A stretch of DNA of 8,739 nt from Rhizobiaceae bacterium (GTDB lineage Bacteria > Pseudomonadota > Alphaproteobacteria > Rhizobiales > Rhizobiaceae). Below, piece by piece: positions 1-6,939 of this stretch. The stretch spans positions 1 to 8,739 of the forward strand of contig SCRB01000796.1 in assembly GCA_004299545.1 (NCBI GenBank), given 5' to 3'. Position numbers and translations under genes: made by a program. The stretch's first letter is position 1. Every line of letters begins with the position of its first letter. The notes beneath the pieces are model-generated. The model was given only the letters and a program-made list of their open reading frames with translations, did not search any database and was not told where the DNA came from.

Positions 1-793
1 GCTGGACCTGTCCATTCCGGCGCTTATCACCCTCGGCGGCGTGCTGACGACCAACTGGATTGGAACAGGCGATTTCGGCGTCTGGTACCTGTTGCCCGTA
101 ATCCTGATCGTGTGCGCCCTGGTAGGGGCGGTCAGCGGCGCAGGCGTCGTCTGGTTGAAGATACCGCCGTTCATCATGACCATGGCGACGTCGATCGTGA
201 TCGCCTCGGCGGCGCTTGGCTACACCAACGGTACACCGCGGGGCGGCTCGCCCTCGGCGCTGCTTTGGCTGATGAAGGAACGGTTCCTCGGGGTTCCGGT
301 CGTCATTTACTTCACGATCGCGTTCGTTCTGCTCGCCTGGGCGATACAGAGCTACACCGCCATGGGGCGCCGCCTGTACGCCCTCGGCACCAACAGGGAA
401 GCGGCGCGGATCGCCGGCGTAACCGTCAACCGCCTCGAACTCGCTCCCTACGCGATCAGTGCCGCATGCGCCGGTTTCGTCGGCATGATGCTGGTCGGGT
501 ATTCGAATGGAGCAACGCTCAGGATGGGCGACAGCTACATGCTTCCGAGTATAGCGGCCGTCGTCATCGGTGGTTCCTCCATCCTCGGCGGCAGCGGCAC
601 CTTCATCGGCACGGTCGGAGGCGCGATCCTTCTTACCAGCCTCGGCACCGTCATCTCGGCGATAGGGCTGAGCGCGGGCTGGCGCACGATTATCGAGGGC
701 GCGATCATCGTTGCGGCGCTGCTCGTCCTTCGCGGCGAACTGGTAGTCCGCCTCGGCAATCGGCTGATCGCATGGAAGAGATTGCGCCGATGA
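1..793 (+). CDS. ABC transporter permease, RbsC-type (partial, 5' end missing)
   Basis: This is the inner-membrane permease of a ribose/sugar-type ABC importer (BPD_transp_2 family). It forms the translocation channel and works with an ATPase and the binding protein encoded next. The reading frame is already open at base 2 with residues LDLSIPALITLGG, the conserved internal region of RbsC-like permeases, so the true start lies upstream. About 263 residues are visible; the family is usually 310-340, so roughly 60-70 N-terminal residues are missing. Several hydrophobic segments are seen (about visible residues 28-50, 55-73, 98-116, 147-168, 183-213 and 227-244). A cytoplasmic EAA-like loop (EAARIAGV, about 133-140) should contact the ATPase, and the C-terminal AAVVIGGSSILGGSGT block is typical. 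The frame ends at TGA 791-793. The specific substrate is not deducible. The order permease then binding protein, with an operator between them, is less usual than binding protein first. Confidence 0.93.
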   Translation, partial: LDLSIPALITLGGVLTTNWIGTGDFGVWYLLPVILIVCALVGAVSGAGVVWLKIPPFIMTMATSIVIASAALGYTNGTPRGGSPSALLWLMKERFLGVPVVIYFTIAFVLLAWAIQSYTAMGRRLYALGTNREAARIAGVTVNRLELAPYAISAACAGFVGMMLVGYSNGATLRMGDSYMLPSIAAVVIGGSSILGGSGTFIGTVGGAILLTSLGTVISAIGLSAGWRTIIEGAIIVAALLVLRGELVVRLGNRLIAWKRLRR

Positions 794-815
794 TGTGCCG
801 CCGGTTTCCATTGAA

Positions 816-835
816 TTGTGAGAACGTTCTCACAA
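816..835. promoter_or_regulatory. Candidate LacI-family operator (perfect 20-bp palindrome)
   Basis: The sequence TTGTGAGAACGTTCTCACAA is a perfect inverted repeat centred on CG (825/826), with the AACGTT core common in operators of LacI/GalR-family repressors. It lies 49 bp before the ATG of the binding-protein gene, and a LacI-family regulator is encoded 2.7 kb downstream in the same cluster, so autoregulation of the operon is the simplest reading. No convincing -35/-10 pair could be assigned around it. The pairing of this site with that regulator is inferred. Confidence 0.8.
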
Positions 836-870
836 GGCCTGGCCCGACCTTCAGGGGCCGAACTCAAAAG

Positions 871-876
871 GGAGGT
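871..876 (+). promoter_or_regulatory. Ribosome binding site deciding the binding-protein start
   Basis: GGAGGT lies 7 nt before ATG 884. This fixes the start there rather than at the in-frame GTG at 818, which falls inside the palindrome and would put 22 non-signal residues ahead of the signal peptide. Confidence 0.8.
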
Positions 877-883
877 AGTCGAT

Positions 884-2104
884 ATGAAGCTATTTAGAAC
901 TCTGGCAACGGCCGCGTCATTGACGCTTGCCGCAACGATAGGAATGGGGACGCTGGTCCAGAACGCCCAGGCCCAGGACAAGAAGTTCAAGATCTATCTG
1001 TCGCTGAGCTACAGCGGTAACGCGTGGCAGTCCGAGGCCGCCAACATCGTGAAGGCGCTTGCCTTAACACCTCCCTACGACAAGACGGTGGAACTCAAGG
1101 AGGTCATTTCCGGTACCGATCCGCAGGCCCAGATTTCGGCTTACGAGAGCATGATCCAGGCTGGCGCGGATGGCATCATCAGCTTTCCGATCTCGTCGAC
1201 GGCGCTGAACCGGACCATCCATCGCGGATGCCAGAAGGGCGTCTTGTTCTTCATGTACGATGCGACAGTGACCGAACCATGTGCTTATAACGTCAGCTAC
1301 ATCACGGCCGGTTTCGGCGAGAACACGGCCCAGGCACTGGTCAACATCCTCGGCGGCAAGGGCAAGATCTTCTTGAGCCGCGGCGTGCCGGGCAATTCGG
1401 TGGACAAGCGCCATACGGACGGCGCGATGCACATCTTCAATCAATATCCCGGCATCAAGGTCGTTGCCGAATATTACTCCTTTTGGGACGACCGCACGAC
1501 GCAGCAGGAAACGGCGAAAGCCCTTGCGGCGCATCCGGACGTCGATGGCATTTGGGCCCAGGCCGGTGAATACGGCGCCATCCAGGCCCTGCTCGCGAAG
1601 GGCAACAAGCTGGTGCCGATGACGGGCGAGAATTCCGACGGCTTCCGTCTGGCGCTCGCCGATCCGAAGATGCAGGCCATGGGGCTCAAGGGTGTTTCCG
1701 CGGGCTCGCCGCCGGCAACCGCGGGCTACGCTTTCAAACTGATGATGGAGACCCTGACGAAGAAGCGCGAGCTGAAGCCGATGAATATCGAATATCCGCT
1801 TCCGTGGGTTCCGGCCGATCAGGTCAAGCTCTGCAAGGGCGATACATTCGCCGACGGCTGCAATGTCTTCCCGGCCAGCAAGGTGCCTTCGTCCTTCGTC
1901 ACGGAAGTCTTCAATCCGCAGTTCCTGCCGGAACTGTCATTGCAGTCGGCATTGGAAGGAAAGCCTACGCCGGGTGCCACCATCCAGCCGCTTCCTGCGG
2001 AGATCAAGCAGGCGCCCGACGCGCCCGGGATCAACTGCTCCAACTGCAAGGCGCCGGCGGGCGAATACAAGCTGACCAAGATCGAAGCGACGGTGAAGCC
2101 CTGA
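884..2104 (+). CDS. Sugar ABC transporter substrate-binding protein (periplasmic, RbsB-like fold)
   Basis: This is the periplasmic solute-binding protein (Peripla_BP_4 type) that should deliver the substrate to the permease encoded upstream. It has 406 residues. A signal peptide is clear: basic MKLFR, a hydrophobic stretch of about residues 7-25, and an AQA|Q cleavage site after residue 30. The mature protein begins with [16 protein letters not shown] and continues through [20 protein letters not shown] (about 83-102) and [14 protein letters not shown] (213-226), the two-lobe pattern of ribose-binding-protein relatives. It is about 80-100 residues longer than RbsB. The extra length is at the C-terminus and carries a CSNC motif (385-388). 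Six cysteines (116, 133, 317, 326, 385, 388) could form three disulfides in the periplasm. A GGAGGT ribosome binding site sets the start. An operator lies just upstream and a strong hairpin just downstream, as often seen for abundantly made binding proteins. The ligand is unknown. Confidence 0.92.
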   Translation: MKLFRTLATAASLTLAATIGMGTLVQNAQAQDKKFKIYLSLSYSGNAWQSEAANIVKALALTPPYDKTVELKEVISGTDPQAQISAYESMIQAGADGIISFPISSTALNRTIHRGCQKGVLFFMYDATVTEPCAYNVSYITAGFGENTAQALVNILGGKGKIFLSRGVPGNSVDKRHTDGAMHIFNQYPGIKVVAEYYSFWDDRTTQQETAKALAAHPDVDGIWAQAGEYGAIQALLAKGNKLVPMTGENSDGFRLALADPKMQAMGLKGVSAGSPPATAGYAFKLMMETLTKKRELKPMNIEYPLPWVPADQVKLCKGDTFADGCNVFPASKVPSSFVTEVFNPQFLPELSLQSALEGKPTPGATIQPLPAEIKQAPDAPGINCSNCKAPAGEYKLTKIEATVKP

Positions 2105-2122
2105 ATACGGCATTTGCCAACC

Positions 2123-2146
2123 GGTGGACGGCGCTAGCCGTCCACC
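2123..2146 (+). other. Strong intercistronic RNA hairpin (mRNA stabiliser or attenuator)
   Basis: GGTGGACGGC (2123-2132) and GCCGTCCACC (2137-2146) pair perfectly as a 10-bp GC-rich stem around a GCTA loop. The hairpin sits 18 nt after the stop codon of the binding protein and 25 nt before the next ATG. It is followed by CCCC then TTTC, not a true T-run, so full intrinsic termination is unlikely. Partial read-through or protection of the upstream mRNA from 3' decay, raising binding-protein output over the enzymes, is the likely role (inference). Confidence 0.8.
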
Positions 2147-2160
2147 CCCCTTTCAACATG

Positions 2161-2164
2161 AGGA
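2161..2164 (+). promoter_or_regulatory. Ribosome binding site deciding the HDH-family start
   Basis: AGGA lies 7 nt before ATG 2172. The earlier in-frame codon at 2124 lies inside the hairpin stem, so it is not a credible start. Confidence 0.6.
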
Positions 2165-2171
2165 TTACAAC

Positions 2172-3461
2172 ATGCCAACCTATCTGAAGCGGGGCAGGGA
2201 TGCCGAAGCGGTAGCCGAAAGCGATGCAGCGGTTCGCTCGACGGTCGAGACGATACTCGCCGATATCAAGAAGCGCGGTGACGCCGCCGTGCGCGAATTA
2301 TCGGAGCGCTTCGACAAATGGTCGCCTGAGAGTTTTCGCCTGACGGAAAGCGAGATCGAGCAGGCGATGTCCAGGGTGTCGAAAAGAGACCTGGAAGATA
2401 TCCGCTTCGCCCAGGCGCAGGTACGGAACTTCGCCGAAAAGCAGTTGGCCTGCCTCAAGGAACTGGAAGTGGAGACGTTGCCCGGCGTCGTTCTCGGCCA
2501 CAAGAATATCCCTGTCCAGACGATCGGCTGCTACGTTCCGGGTGGAAAATATCCCATGGTCGGCTCGGCCCACATGAGCGTGGTGACGGCAAAGGTGGCG
2601 GGCGTGAAGAAGATCATCGCCTGCGCGCCGCCGTTCAAAGGAGGACCGCATCCGGCCATCGTTGCCGCTATGCATCTGGGCGGCGCCAGCGAGATCTATG
2701 TCCTGGGCGGCGTTCAGGCCGTTGCCGCGATGGGGCTCGGAACCGAAACCATAGATCGCGTCGATATGCTGGTGGGGCCGGGCAACGCCTTTGTCGCCGA
2801 AGCCAAGCGTCAGCTCTACGGCCGCGTCGGCATCGATCTCTTCGCCGGCCCGACGGAAACCCTGGTCATCGCAGACGACAGCGTCGACGGAGAAATCTGT
2901 GCCACGGACCTGCTGGGCCAGGCCGAACACGGCCCGACCAGCCCGGCAGTGCTCCTTACCAATTCGGAAAAGCTTGCGCGAGATACGATGGCCGAGGTCG
3001 AGCGCCAGTTGAAAGTGCTGCCGACGGCGGAGATCGCATCGAAATCCTGGGCCGACTACGGTGAAGTCATCGTCTGCGATTCCTACGAGGAGATGGTGAC
3101 GGAAGCCGACCGGATCGCGTCGGAGCACGTGCAGGTGATGACGCGCGACCCCGATTATTTCCTGCAGAACATGCGCAATTACGGCGCGCTTTTCCTGGGC
3201 CCGCGCACCAATGTCGCCTATGGCGACAAGGTAATCGGCACCAATCACACCCTGCCGACGAAGAAAGCGGCGCGTTACACCGGCGGTTTATGGGTTGGCA
3301 AATTCATAAAGACCTGCACGTATCAGCGCGTTCTGACCGACGAAGCGAGCACCATGATCGGCGAGTACTGTTCGCGGCTTTGCGTGCTGGAGGGATTCTA
3401 CGCACATGCCGAACAGGCAAACATCCGGGTCCGCCGCTACGGAGGTCGCAACGAAGCATAG
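2172..3461 (+). CDS. Histidinol dehydrogenase family protein, HpsN-like (sulfopropanediol/polyol dehydrogenase)
   Basis: This is a zinc- and NAD-dependent dehydrogenase of the histidinol dehydrogenase family. The family oxidises a primary alcohol to a carboxylate in two steps through a bound aldehyde. The protein has 429 residues, the normal full length. By alignment from memory with E. coli HisD, the zinc ligands are present as Q250, H253 (GQAEHGPTS), D352 ([10 protein letters not shown]) and H412, and the catalytic pair as E318-H319 (ASEHVQV). Other family blocks are YVPGGKYP (121-128), [17 protein letters not shown] (201-217) and [10 protein letters not shown] (221-230). The sequence resembles HpsN (R-DHPS to R-sulfolactate, EC 1.1.1.308) more than biosynthetic HisD: it has GPTET where HisD has a GPSE-type motif, and a C-terminus ending RVRRYGG. 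It lies among transport, regulator and catabolic genes, with no his genes nearby. The substrate could be DHPS or another hydroxylated small molecule. Family assignment is firm; HpsN function is moderate. Automatic annotation would probably call it hisD. Confidence 0.93.
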   Translation: MPTYLKRGRDAEAVAESDAAVRSTVETILADIKKRGDAAVRELSERFDKWSPESFRLTESEIEQAMSRVSKRDLEDIRFAQAQVRNFAEKQLACLKELEVETLPGVVLGHKNIPVQTIGCYVPGGKYPMVGSAHMSVVTAKVAGVKKIIACAPPFKGGPHPAIVAAMHLGGASEIYVLGGVQAVAAMGLGTETIDRVDMLVGPGNAFVAEAKRQLYGRVGIDLFAGPTETLVIADDSVDGEICATDLLGQAEHGPTSPAVLLTNSEKLARDTMAEVERQLKVLPTAEIASKSWADYGEVIVCDSYEEMVTEADRIASEHVQVMTRDPDYFLQNMRNYGALFLGPRTNVAYGDKVIGTNHTLPTKKAARYTGGLWVGKFIKTCTYQRVLTDEASTMIGEYCSRLCVLEGFYAHAEQANIRVRRYGGRNEA

Positions 3462-3487
3462 CACCTCAACGCGCCCACGGAGTTTTC

Positions 3488-4540
3488 ATGTCGACGATCA
3501 CACGCAACAAGAGCAGCAAGCCGCGCCTCACGGTGAAGGACCTTGCGCGCGATCTCGGCATGTCCGTCTCGACCGTGTCCAGGGCCTTCCACGCCGAGGC
3601 GGTCATTGCCCACGACACGCGCGATCTGGTGCTCAAGCGGGCGAGGGAAATCGGCTATACCCCCAATCCCTTCGCCCGCAGCCTCATCACCAAGAGGACC
3701 CGGATCGTCGGCGTGGTCGTCGCCGACATAACAAATCCGTTCTATCCCGAGGTCTTGACGCGGCTCACCAGGGCGCTTCGCGACATCGACATGAACGTGA
3801 TGCTGGTCGCCGCCGATCGCTCCGGGGAAATCGACGAAGCGCTGCGGCTGCTGCTCAACTATCAGCCCGACCTCGCGATCATCCTGGCTGCGACGCTTCC
3901 CTCCGAAGCGGCGCAGGAATGCCGCAAGGCGGGAACACCGGTCATTTTCTTCAATCGGCTTTCCGCCGACGGGCATGCCTTCGGCGTTTCCTGCGACAAT
4001 GTTCTCGGCGGACGATCCATCGCCGATTTCCTGATCGATTCCGGCCATCGTCATCTTGCCTATATCGCGGCGTTACCTGACGCCTCCACGAACGTGGCGC
4101 GCCAGGGGGGATTCCGCGAACGTGCCGTCGAGAGGGGGTTGGCCACTCCCCCCGTCATCGAGGCAGGGCAGTTCAGCTATCATGCCGGCTACCAGGCCGC
4201 CCAGAAGCTGCGTGACCTCGACCGGATGCCCGACGGTGTGTTCTGCGCCAACGATATCCTGGCGGTAGGCTTCCTCGACGGCGTGCGCCGTGAACTCGGC
4301 CTCGGGGTCCCGGAAGATATTTCAATTGTCGGCTTCGACGACATCGAGATGGCCCACTGGCCTTCGCACGGGCTCACGACCGTCCAGCAGCCGATCGAGC
4401 AGATGCTCGAAGCCACGATCTCCCTGGCGAAGGATTTGGCTGCGAATTCCAGCCAGGAGCCGATTGTCCAGCTTATTCCGCCCGGAGCCGTGATCGAACG
4501 CGCGACAACCCGCAGGAGGCTCTATGACCAGGACGCCTGA
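3488..4540 (+). CDS. LacI-family transcriptional regulator
   Basis: This is a cytoplasmic DNA-binding repressor, 350 residues long, the usual family length. The N-terminal helix-turn-helix is LTVKDLARDLGMSVSTVSRAF (residues 14-34). A hinge follows, GYTPNPFARSLITKRT (57-72), with the conserved leucine (L66) that in this family inserts into the central CG step of the operator. A periplasmic-binding-protein-like sensor domain covers residues 73-350 and begins IVGVVVADITNPFYPEVL. Further family blocks are DGVFCANDILAVGFLDG (about 248-264) and ISIVGFDDIEMAHWPSHGLTTV (278-299). ATG 3488 is chosen because GGAG (3479-3482) lies 5 nt ahead and the HTH follows directly. The frame stays open upstream to 3290, but that stretch overlaps the HDH-family gene in another frame. 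The gene starts 26 nt after the HDH-family stop and is inside the operon. Its probable target is the palindrome at 816-835, and its effector is probably the imported substrate or a product (inference). Confidence 0.95.
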   Translation: MSTITRNKSSKPRLTVKDLARDLGMSVSTVSRAFHAEAVIAHDTRDLVLKRAREIGYTPNPFARSLITKRTRIVGVVVADITNPFYPEVLTRLTRALRDIDMNVMLVAADRSGEIDEALRLLLNYQPDLAIILAATLPSEAAQECRKAGTPVIFFNRLSADGHAFGVSCDNVLGGRSIADFLIDSGHRHLAYIAALPDASTNVARQGGFRERAVERGLATPPVIEAGQFSYHAGYQAAQKLRDLDRMPDGVFCANDILAVGFLDGVRRELGLGVPEDISIVGFDDIEMAHWPSHGLTTVQQPIEQMLEATISLAKDLAANSSQEPIVQLIPPGAVIERATTRRRLYDQDA

Positions 4541-5138
4541 CAATGCGTTCTTCGCGCGCGCCGTGACGATCCACCGCTATGATTGCGAGGCAGTCCCGGC
4601 ATCGCACGGCACCGATGCGGCAACGACAAGAGACGGCCCGGCGGAAGGACTTCCCGACAGAAGCGAGGCTGTCGCGGCATATGCGGTATCGGCGCGCCCC
4701 GTCTATGACGGCATCCGCCGCCTTATCGGCCATGTGGCGGGTCTTCTTGTGCTGGTCGAGGCCGGCGGGCGGCGGGATGTCCTCGACCTGCCCGACCTGC
4801 CCGCCGCCCGCGAACGCTGGAGGGAACTCGAAGGACGATTGCACGCGATCCGGGTTCCGCATGGGCTGGAAGCCCATTTCGGGCAACTCGGGACAGCGCA
4901 TGCCGCGATCGGCGAGGTCCTGGATGAATTCGCCGCCGCGCGGCGGCAGCGACAATGGCAGCATCACATCGATCGGGCCGGCGAAAGAATCACGCTCGCA
5001 TATTCCTGCCTGCAATCCGCGTCAGAGCCTCGGGCCGGGATGACACCGGTAGATTTCAACCATGCCTGTTGCAGTTGTGCGCAACGATGGCTCCAAGAGG
5101 GAGGTAACAATGGGTCAGTATTCAATATGGGTGCTTGA
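4524..5138 (+). CDS. Hypothetical protein with Cys-rich C-terminus
   Basis: I do not recognise this 204-residue protein. It begins at ATG 4524 behind AGGAGG (4514-4519, 4-nt spacer). It overlaps the end of the LacI-family gene by 17 nt and the start of the lactonase-like gene by 29 nt, so translation is probably coupled on both sides. Codon third positions are strongly G/C, as in its neighbours, which supports real coding. There is no signal peptide. One hydrophobic patch (about 69-79, HVAGLLVLVEA) is too short and charged to be a clear membrane span. The middle (about 93-155) is rich in Ala, Arg, Glu and Leu and looks helical. Near the C-terminus is HACCSC (180-185), which gives one His and three Cys, and C162 lies nearby. 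This could be a metal or redox site, but that is a guess. The last 20 or so residues overlap the ribosome binding site and start of the next gene and are probably less constrained. Confidence 0.68.
   Translation: MTRTPDNAFFARAVTIHRYDCEAVPASHGTDAATTRDGPAEGLPDRSEAVAAYAVSARPVYDGIRRLIGHVAGLLVLVEAGGRRDVLDLPDLPAARERWRELEGRLHAIRVPHGLEAHFGQLGTAHAAIGEVLDEFAAARRQRQWQHHIDRAGERITLAYSCLQSASEPRAGMTPVDFNHACCSCAQRWLQEGGNNGSVFNMGA
5099..5105 (+). promoter_or_regulatory. Ribosome binding site deciding the MBL-fold hydrolase start
   Basis: GGGAGGT lies just before ATG 5110 (GGAGG 5100-5104, 5-nt spacer). The earlier in-frame ATG at 5062 would add 16 residues without family resemblance and has no comparable site. 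The signal lies within the coding sequence of the preceding hypothetical gene. Confidence 0.75.
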
Positions 5139-5985
5139 GTACAGCTTTGTGAAGAATTACCACAAAAGTGGTGTGCTTTACGGCGCCCACAATGAAGGGT
5201 ACGTGAAGCTTCCTTACTGTTATGCCCTGATCAAGGGAAACGGCCATGTTGCGATGGTCGATGTCGGCTATAACAACAAGGATTACGGAAAGCACCTCGG
5301 CGACAAATTCGGCGTCGAGAACTGGCGCTCGCCCGAGAACGTGCTGTCGGAAGTGGGCCTTTCGCCGAAGGACGTGGATACGGTTTTCATCACCCATGCC
5401 CATTTCGATCATTTCGGCAACGTCGAGAGCTTCCCCGACGCGACCTTTTACATCCAAGAAAGGGAGATTTCCAAATGGGTCTGGGCGATGTCGCTGCCGG
5501 ACCGCATGCGCTGGATGAACGTCGCCGTCGATCCGGGCGACATTGTCCGTGGCGTCGACCTTGCCCGCCAGAAACGGCTGGTAACGATCGACGGCGCGAA
5601 AGAGGACGTCCTGCCGGGTGTCGATCTGCATGCGGCATTCGATAGCCACACCTACGGCTCGATGTGGGTCACCGTACGCAATGGTGGCGCCGATACGTGG
5701 GTGCTCGCCGGCGACCTCGTTTACGTCTTCGAGAATATCGAGGGATCGGGCGCCGCGGTGGACGTCGAAACGCTCTATGTGCCTGTCGGCCTCGCCGTGG
5801 GAAGCCAGACCAATCTCGTGCTCGCGACCGAAGAGATGATGAAGCAGGTGGGCTACGAGGCGAAGCGCGTCATACCCATTCACGAGGAACGGCTGAAGGA
5901 CCGCTTTCCCTCGCGCATCACCAAGGAAGGGCTGCGCGTTACCGAGATCTGTCTCGCAGACGGCGAGAAGTCGCGGGTCTCGTGA
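5110..5985 (+). CDS. MBL-fold metallo-hydrolase, N-acyl homoserine lactonase family
   Basis: This is a metallo-beta-lactamase-fold hydrolase of 291 residues, in the size range of AiiA-like lactonases. The complete dinuclear metal site is visible: H96, H98, D100 and H101 in THAHFDHFGN, H180 in DSHTYGS, D202 in AGDLVY, and H258 in IPIHEE. Y205 stands three residues after the bridging Asp, as does the catalytic-site Tyr194 after Asp191 in AiiA. No signal peptide is seen, so it should be cytoplasmic. The family opens lactone rings of acyl-homoserine lactones and also of catabolic intermediates such as 4-pyridoxolactone. Sitting in a sugar-type uptake and dehydrogenase operon with no luxI/luxR gene, it is more likely to open a pathway lactone or ester than to quench quorum signals (inference). 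It starts inside the preceding gene, and its stop shares one base with the next start (TGATG). Confidence 0.9.
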   Translation: MGQYSIWVLEYSFVKNYHKSGVLYGAHNEGYVKLPYCYALIKGNGHVAMVDVGYNNKDYGKHLGDKFGVENWRSPENVLSEVGLSPKDVDTVFITHAHFDHFGNVESFPDATFYIQEREISKWVWAMSLPDRMRWMNVAVDPGDIVRGVDLARQKRLVTIDGAKEDVLPGVDLHAAFDSHTYGSMWVTVRNGGADTWVLAGDLVYVFENIEGSGAAVDVETLYVPVGLAVGSQTNLVLATEEMMKQVGYEAKRVIPIHEERLKDRFPSRITKEGLRVTEICLADGEKSRVS

Positions 5986-6923
5986 TGGAACCGATCAGGA
6001 AAGTCGCCATCGTCGGGGCGGGGTTGGTCGGGCGCGGCTGGGCGATCGTTTTCGCTCGTGCCGGCCACGAGGTCGACATCTATGACGGAAATGCGGACAT
6101 ACGCGCCACCGTCATGGAAAGGATTCGCGGAAGTCTCTCCGACATGCACAGCGCAGGGCTTGTCGATGCGGTAGAGCCCGTGATGCGGCGTCTGGCCGTG
6201 AGGGAAAGCCTCGAGGCCGCCATCTCGGATGCGGACTATATTCAGGAATCGGTCCTGGAAGTGCGCGACGTCAAGGAGGCCGTCTGTCTGGAGATCGACC
6301 GTGCGATGCGCGCGAACGCCGTCGTCGGAAGCTCGAGTTCGGGAATTCCCGCCTCGGCTTTCACGGAAAGCTGCGCGAACCGTTCGCGGTTCCTCATTGC
6401 CCATCCCGTCAATCCGCCGTACCTCATCCCTCTCGTGGAACTGGTTCCCGCGCCGTGGACGGACCCGGACGTCGTTCCGTGGCTGAGACACGAAATGGAG
6501 GCCGTCGGGCAGGCGGCCATCGTGGTGCGCAAGGAGGTCGAAGGTTTCGTCCTCAACCGCCTCCAGGGTGCCCTGCTCAACGAGGCATGGGCGTTGCTGG
6601 AAGAGGGTGTCGCGAGCGCAGCCGATATCGACCTGACGGTTTCGCATGGCCTGGGCTACCGATGGTCGTTCATGGGCCCGTTCGAGACCATAGACCTCAA
6701 TGCACCCGGCGGCATCGCCGACTATGCGCGGCGTCTGGGCCCGCTTTATCATTCGATCGCGCGTTCGCGGACGAAACCCGATCCGTGGTCCGGGAAGCTG
6801 ATCCGGAAAGCCGAGGAGGAACGTCGCGAGAAGCTTGCCGCTTCCGGGCTCGCGGAACGCAGCGCCTGGCGCGACCGCAACCTCATGGCGCTGGTCGCAT
6901 ACAAGCGACGCTCCAAAGCCTGA
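5985..6923 (+). CDS. 3-hydroxyacyl-CoA dehydrogenase family; lambda-crystallin / L-gulonate 3-dehydrogenase-like
   Basis: This is a cytoplasmic NAD-dependent oxidoreductase that should oxidise a beta-hydroxy acid (or acyl-CoA) to the 3-oxo form. It has 312 residues, close to mammalian lambda-crystallin / L-gulonate 3-dehydrogenase (about 319). The N-terminal Rossmann fold has VAIVGAGLVGRGWA (7-20), with D34 ending the second strand as expected for NAD. IQESVLEV (86-93) and GSSSSGIP (115-122) follow. The signature HPVNPPYLIPLVELVP (140-155) is typical of the lambda-crystallin branch. S119, H140, E152 and N191 fall at the positions of S124, H145, E157 and N196 of the rabbit enzyme with a constant offset of five. 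The C-terminal 3HCDH domain starts near residue 184 (EVEGFVLNRLQGALLNEAW). L-carnitine dehydrogenase is a less likely alternative because it usually has HPYNP. The start is coupled to the previous stop. The substrate is probably a sugar acid or similar hydroxy acid. Confidence 0.9.
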   Translation: MEPIRKVAIVGAGLVGRGWAIVFARAGHEVDIYDGNADIRATVMERIRGSLSDMHSAGLVDAVEPVMRRLAVRESLEAAISDADYIQESVLEVRDVKEAVCLEIDRAMRANAVVGSSSSGIPASAFTESCANRSRFLIAHPVNPPYLIPLVELVPAPWTDPDVVPWLRHEMEAVGQAAIVVRKEVEGFVLNRLQGALLNEAWALLEEGVASAADIDLTVSHGLGYRWSFMGPFETIDLNAPGGIADYARRLGPLYHSIARSRTKPDPWSGKLIRKAEEERREKLAASGLAERSAWRDRNLMALVAYKRRSKA

Positions 6924-6939
6924 TCAGGAGGTTCTTTCA

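Noticed and set aside
816..835. Similarity of the half-site AATTGTGAG to the E. coli lac operator
   Set aside because: The spacing between GTGAG and CTCAC is 4 bp greater than in the symmetric lac operator, so the register of the two half-sites differs. The AACGTT-core LacI-family reading is better, and the likeness is probably chance.
841..859. Possible 5-bp stem GGCCC/GGGCC in the leader of the binding-protein gene
   Set aside because: The stem is short with a 9-nt loop in GC-rich DNA, which is expected often by chance. There is no riboswitch-like architecture.
818..883. N-terminal extension of the binding protein from GTG 818
   Set aside because: It lies inside the operator, has no ribosome binding site, and would bury the signal peptide; GGAGGT before ATG 884 is decisive.
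2298..3248. Long open frame on the - strand (316 codons) opposite the HDH-family gene
   Set aside because: It is a shadow of the high-GC codon pattern of the HDH-family gene. Its translation is rich in His/Arg/Asp with no family resemblance, and the + strand frame has all catalytic residues.
2172..3461. Biosynthetic histidinol dehydrogenase (HisD) for histidine synthesis
   Set aside because: No other his genes nearby; the gene is inside a transport and catabolic operon, and the GPTET motif and RVRRYGG end fit the HpsN branch better.
5335..5346. Second partial match to the operator (GAGAACGTGCTG)
   Set aside because: It is inside the hydrolase coding sequence, matches only one half well, and reads as ordinary codons (E-N-V-L).
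5880..6752. Long open frame on the - strand (290 codons) opposite the gulonate-DH-like gene
   Set aside because: Same shadow effect: low-complexity Arg/His-rich translation, no motif, no ribosome binding site of note.
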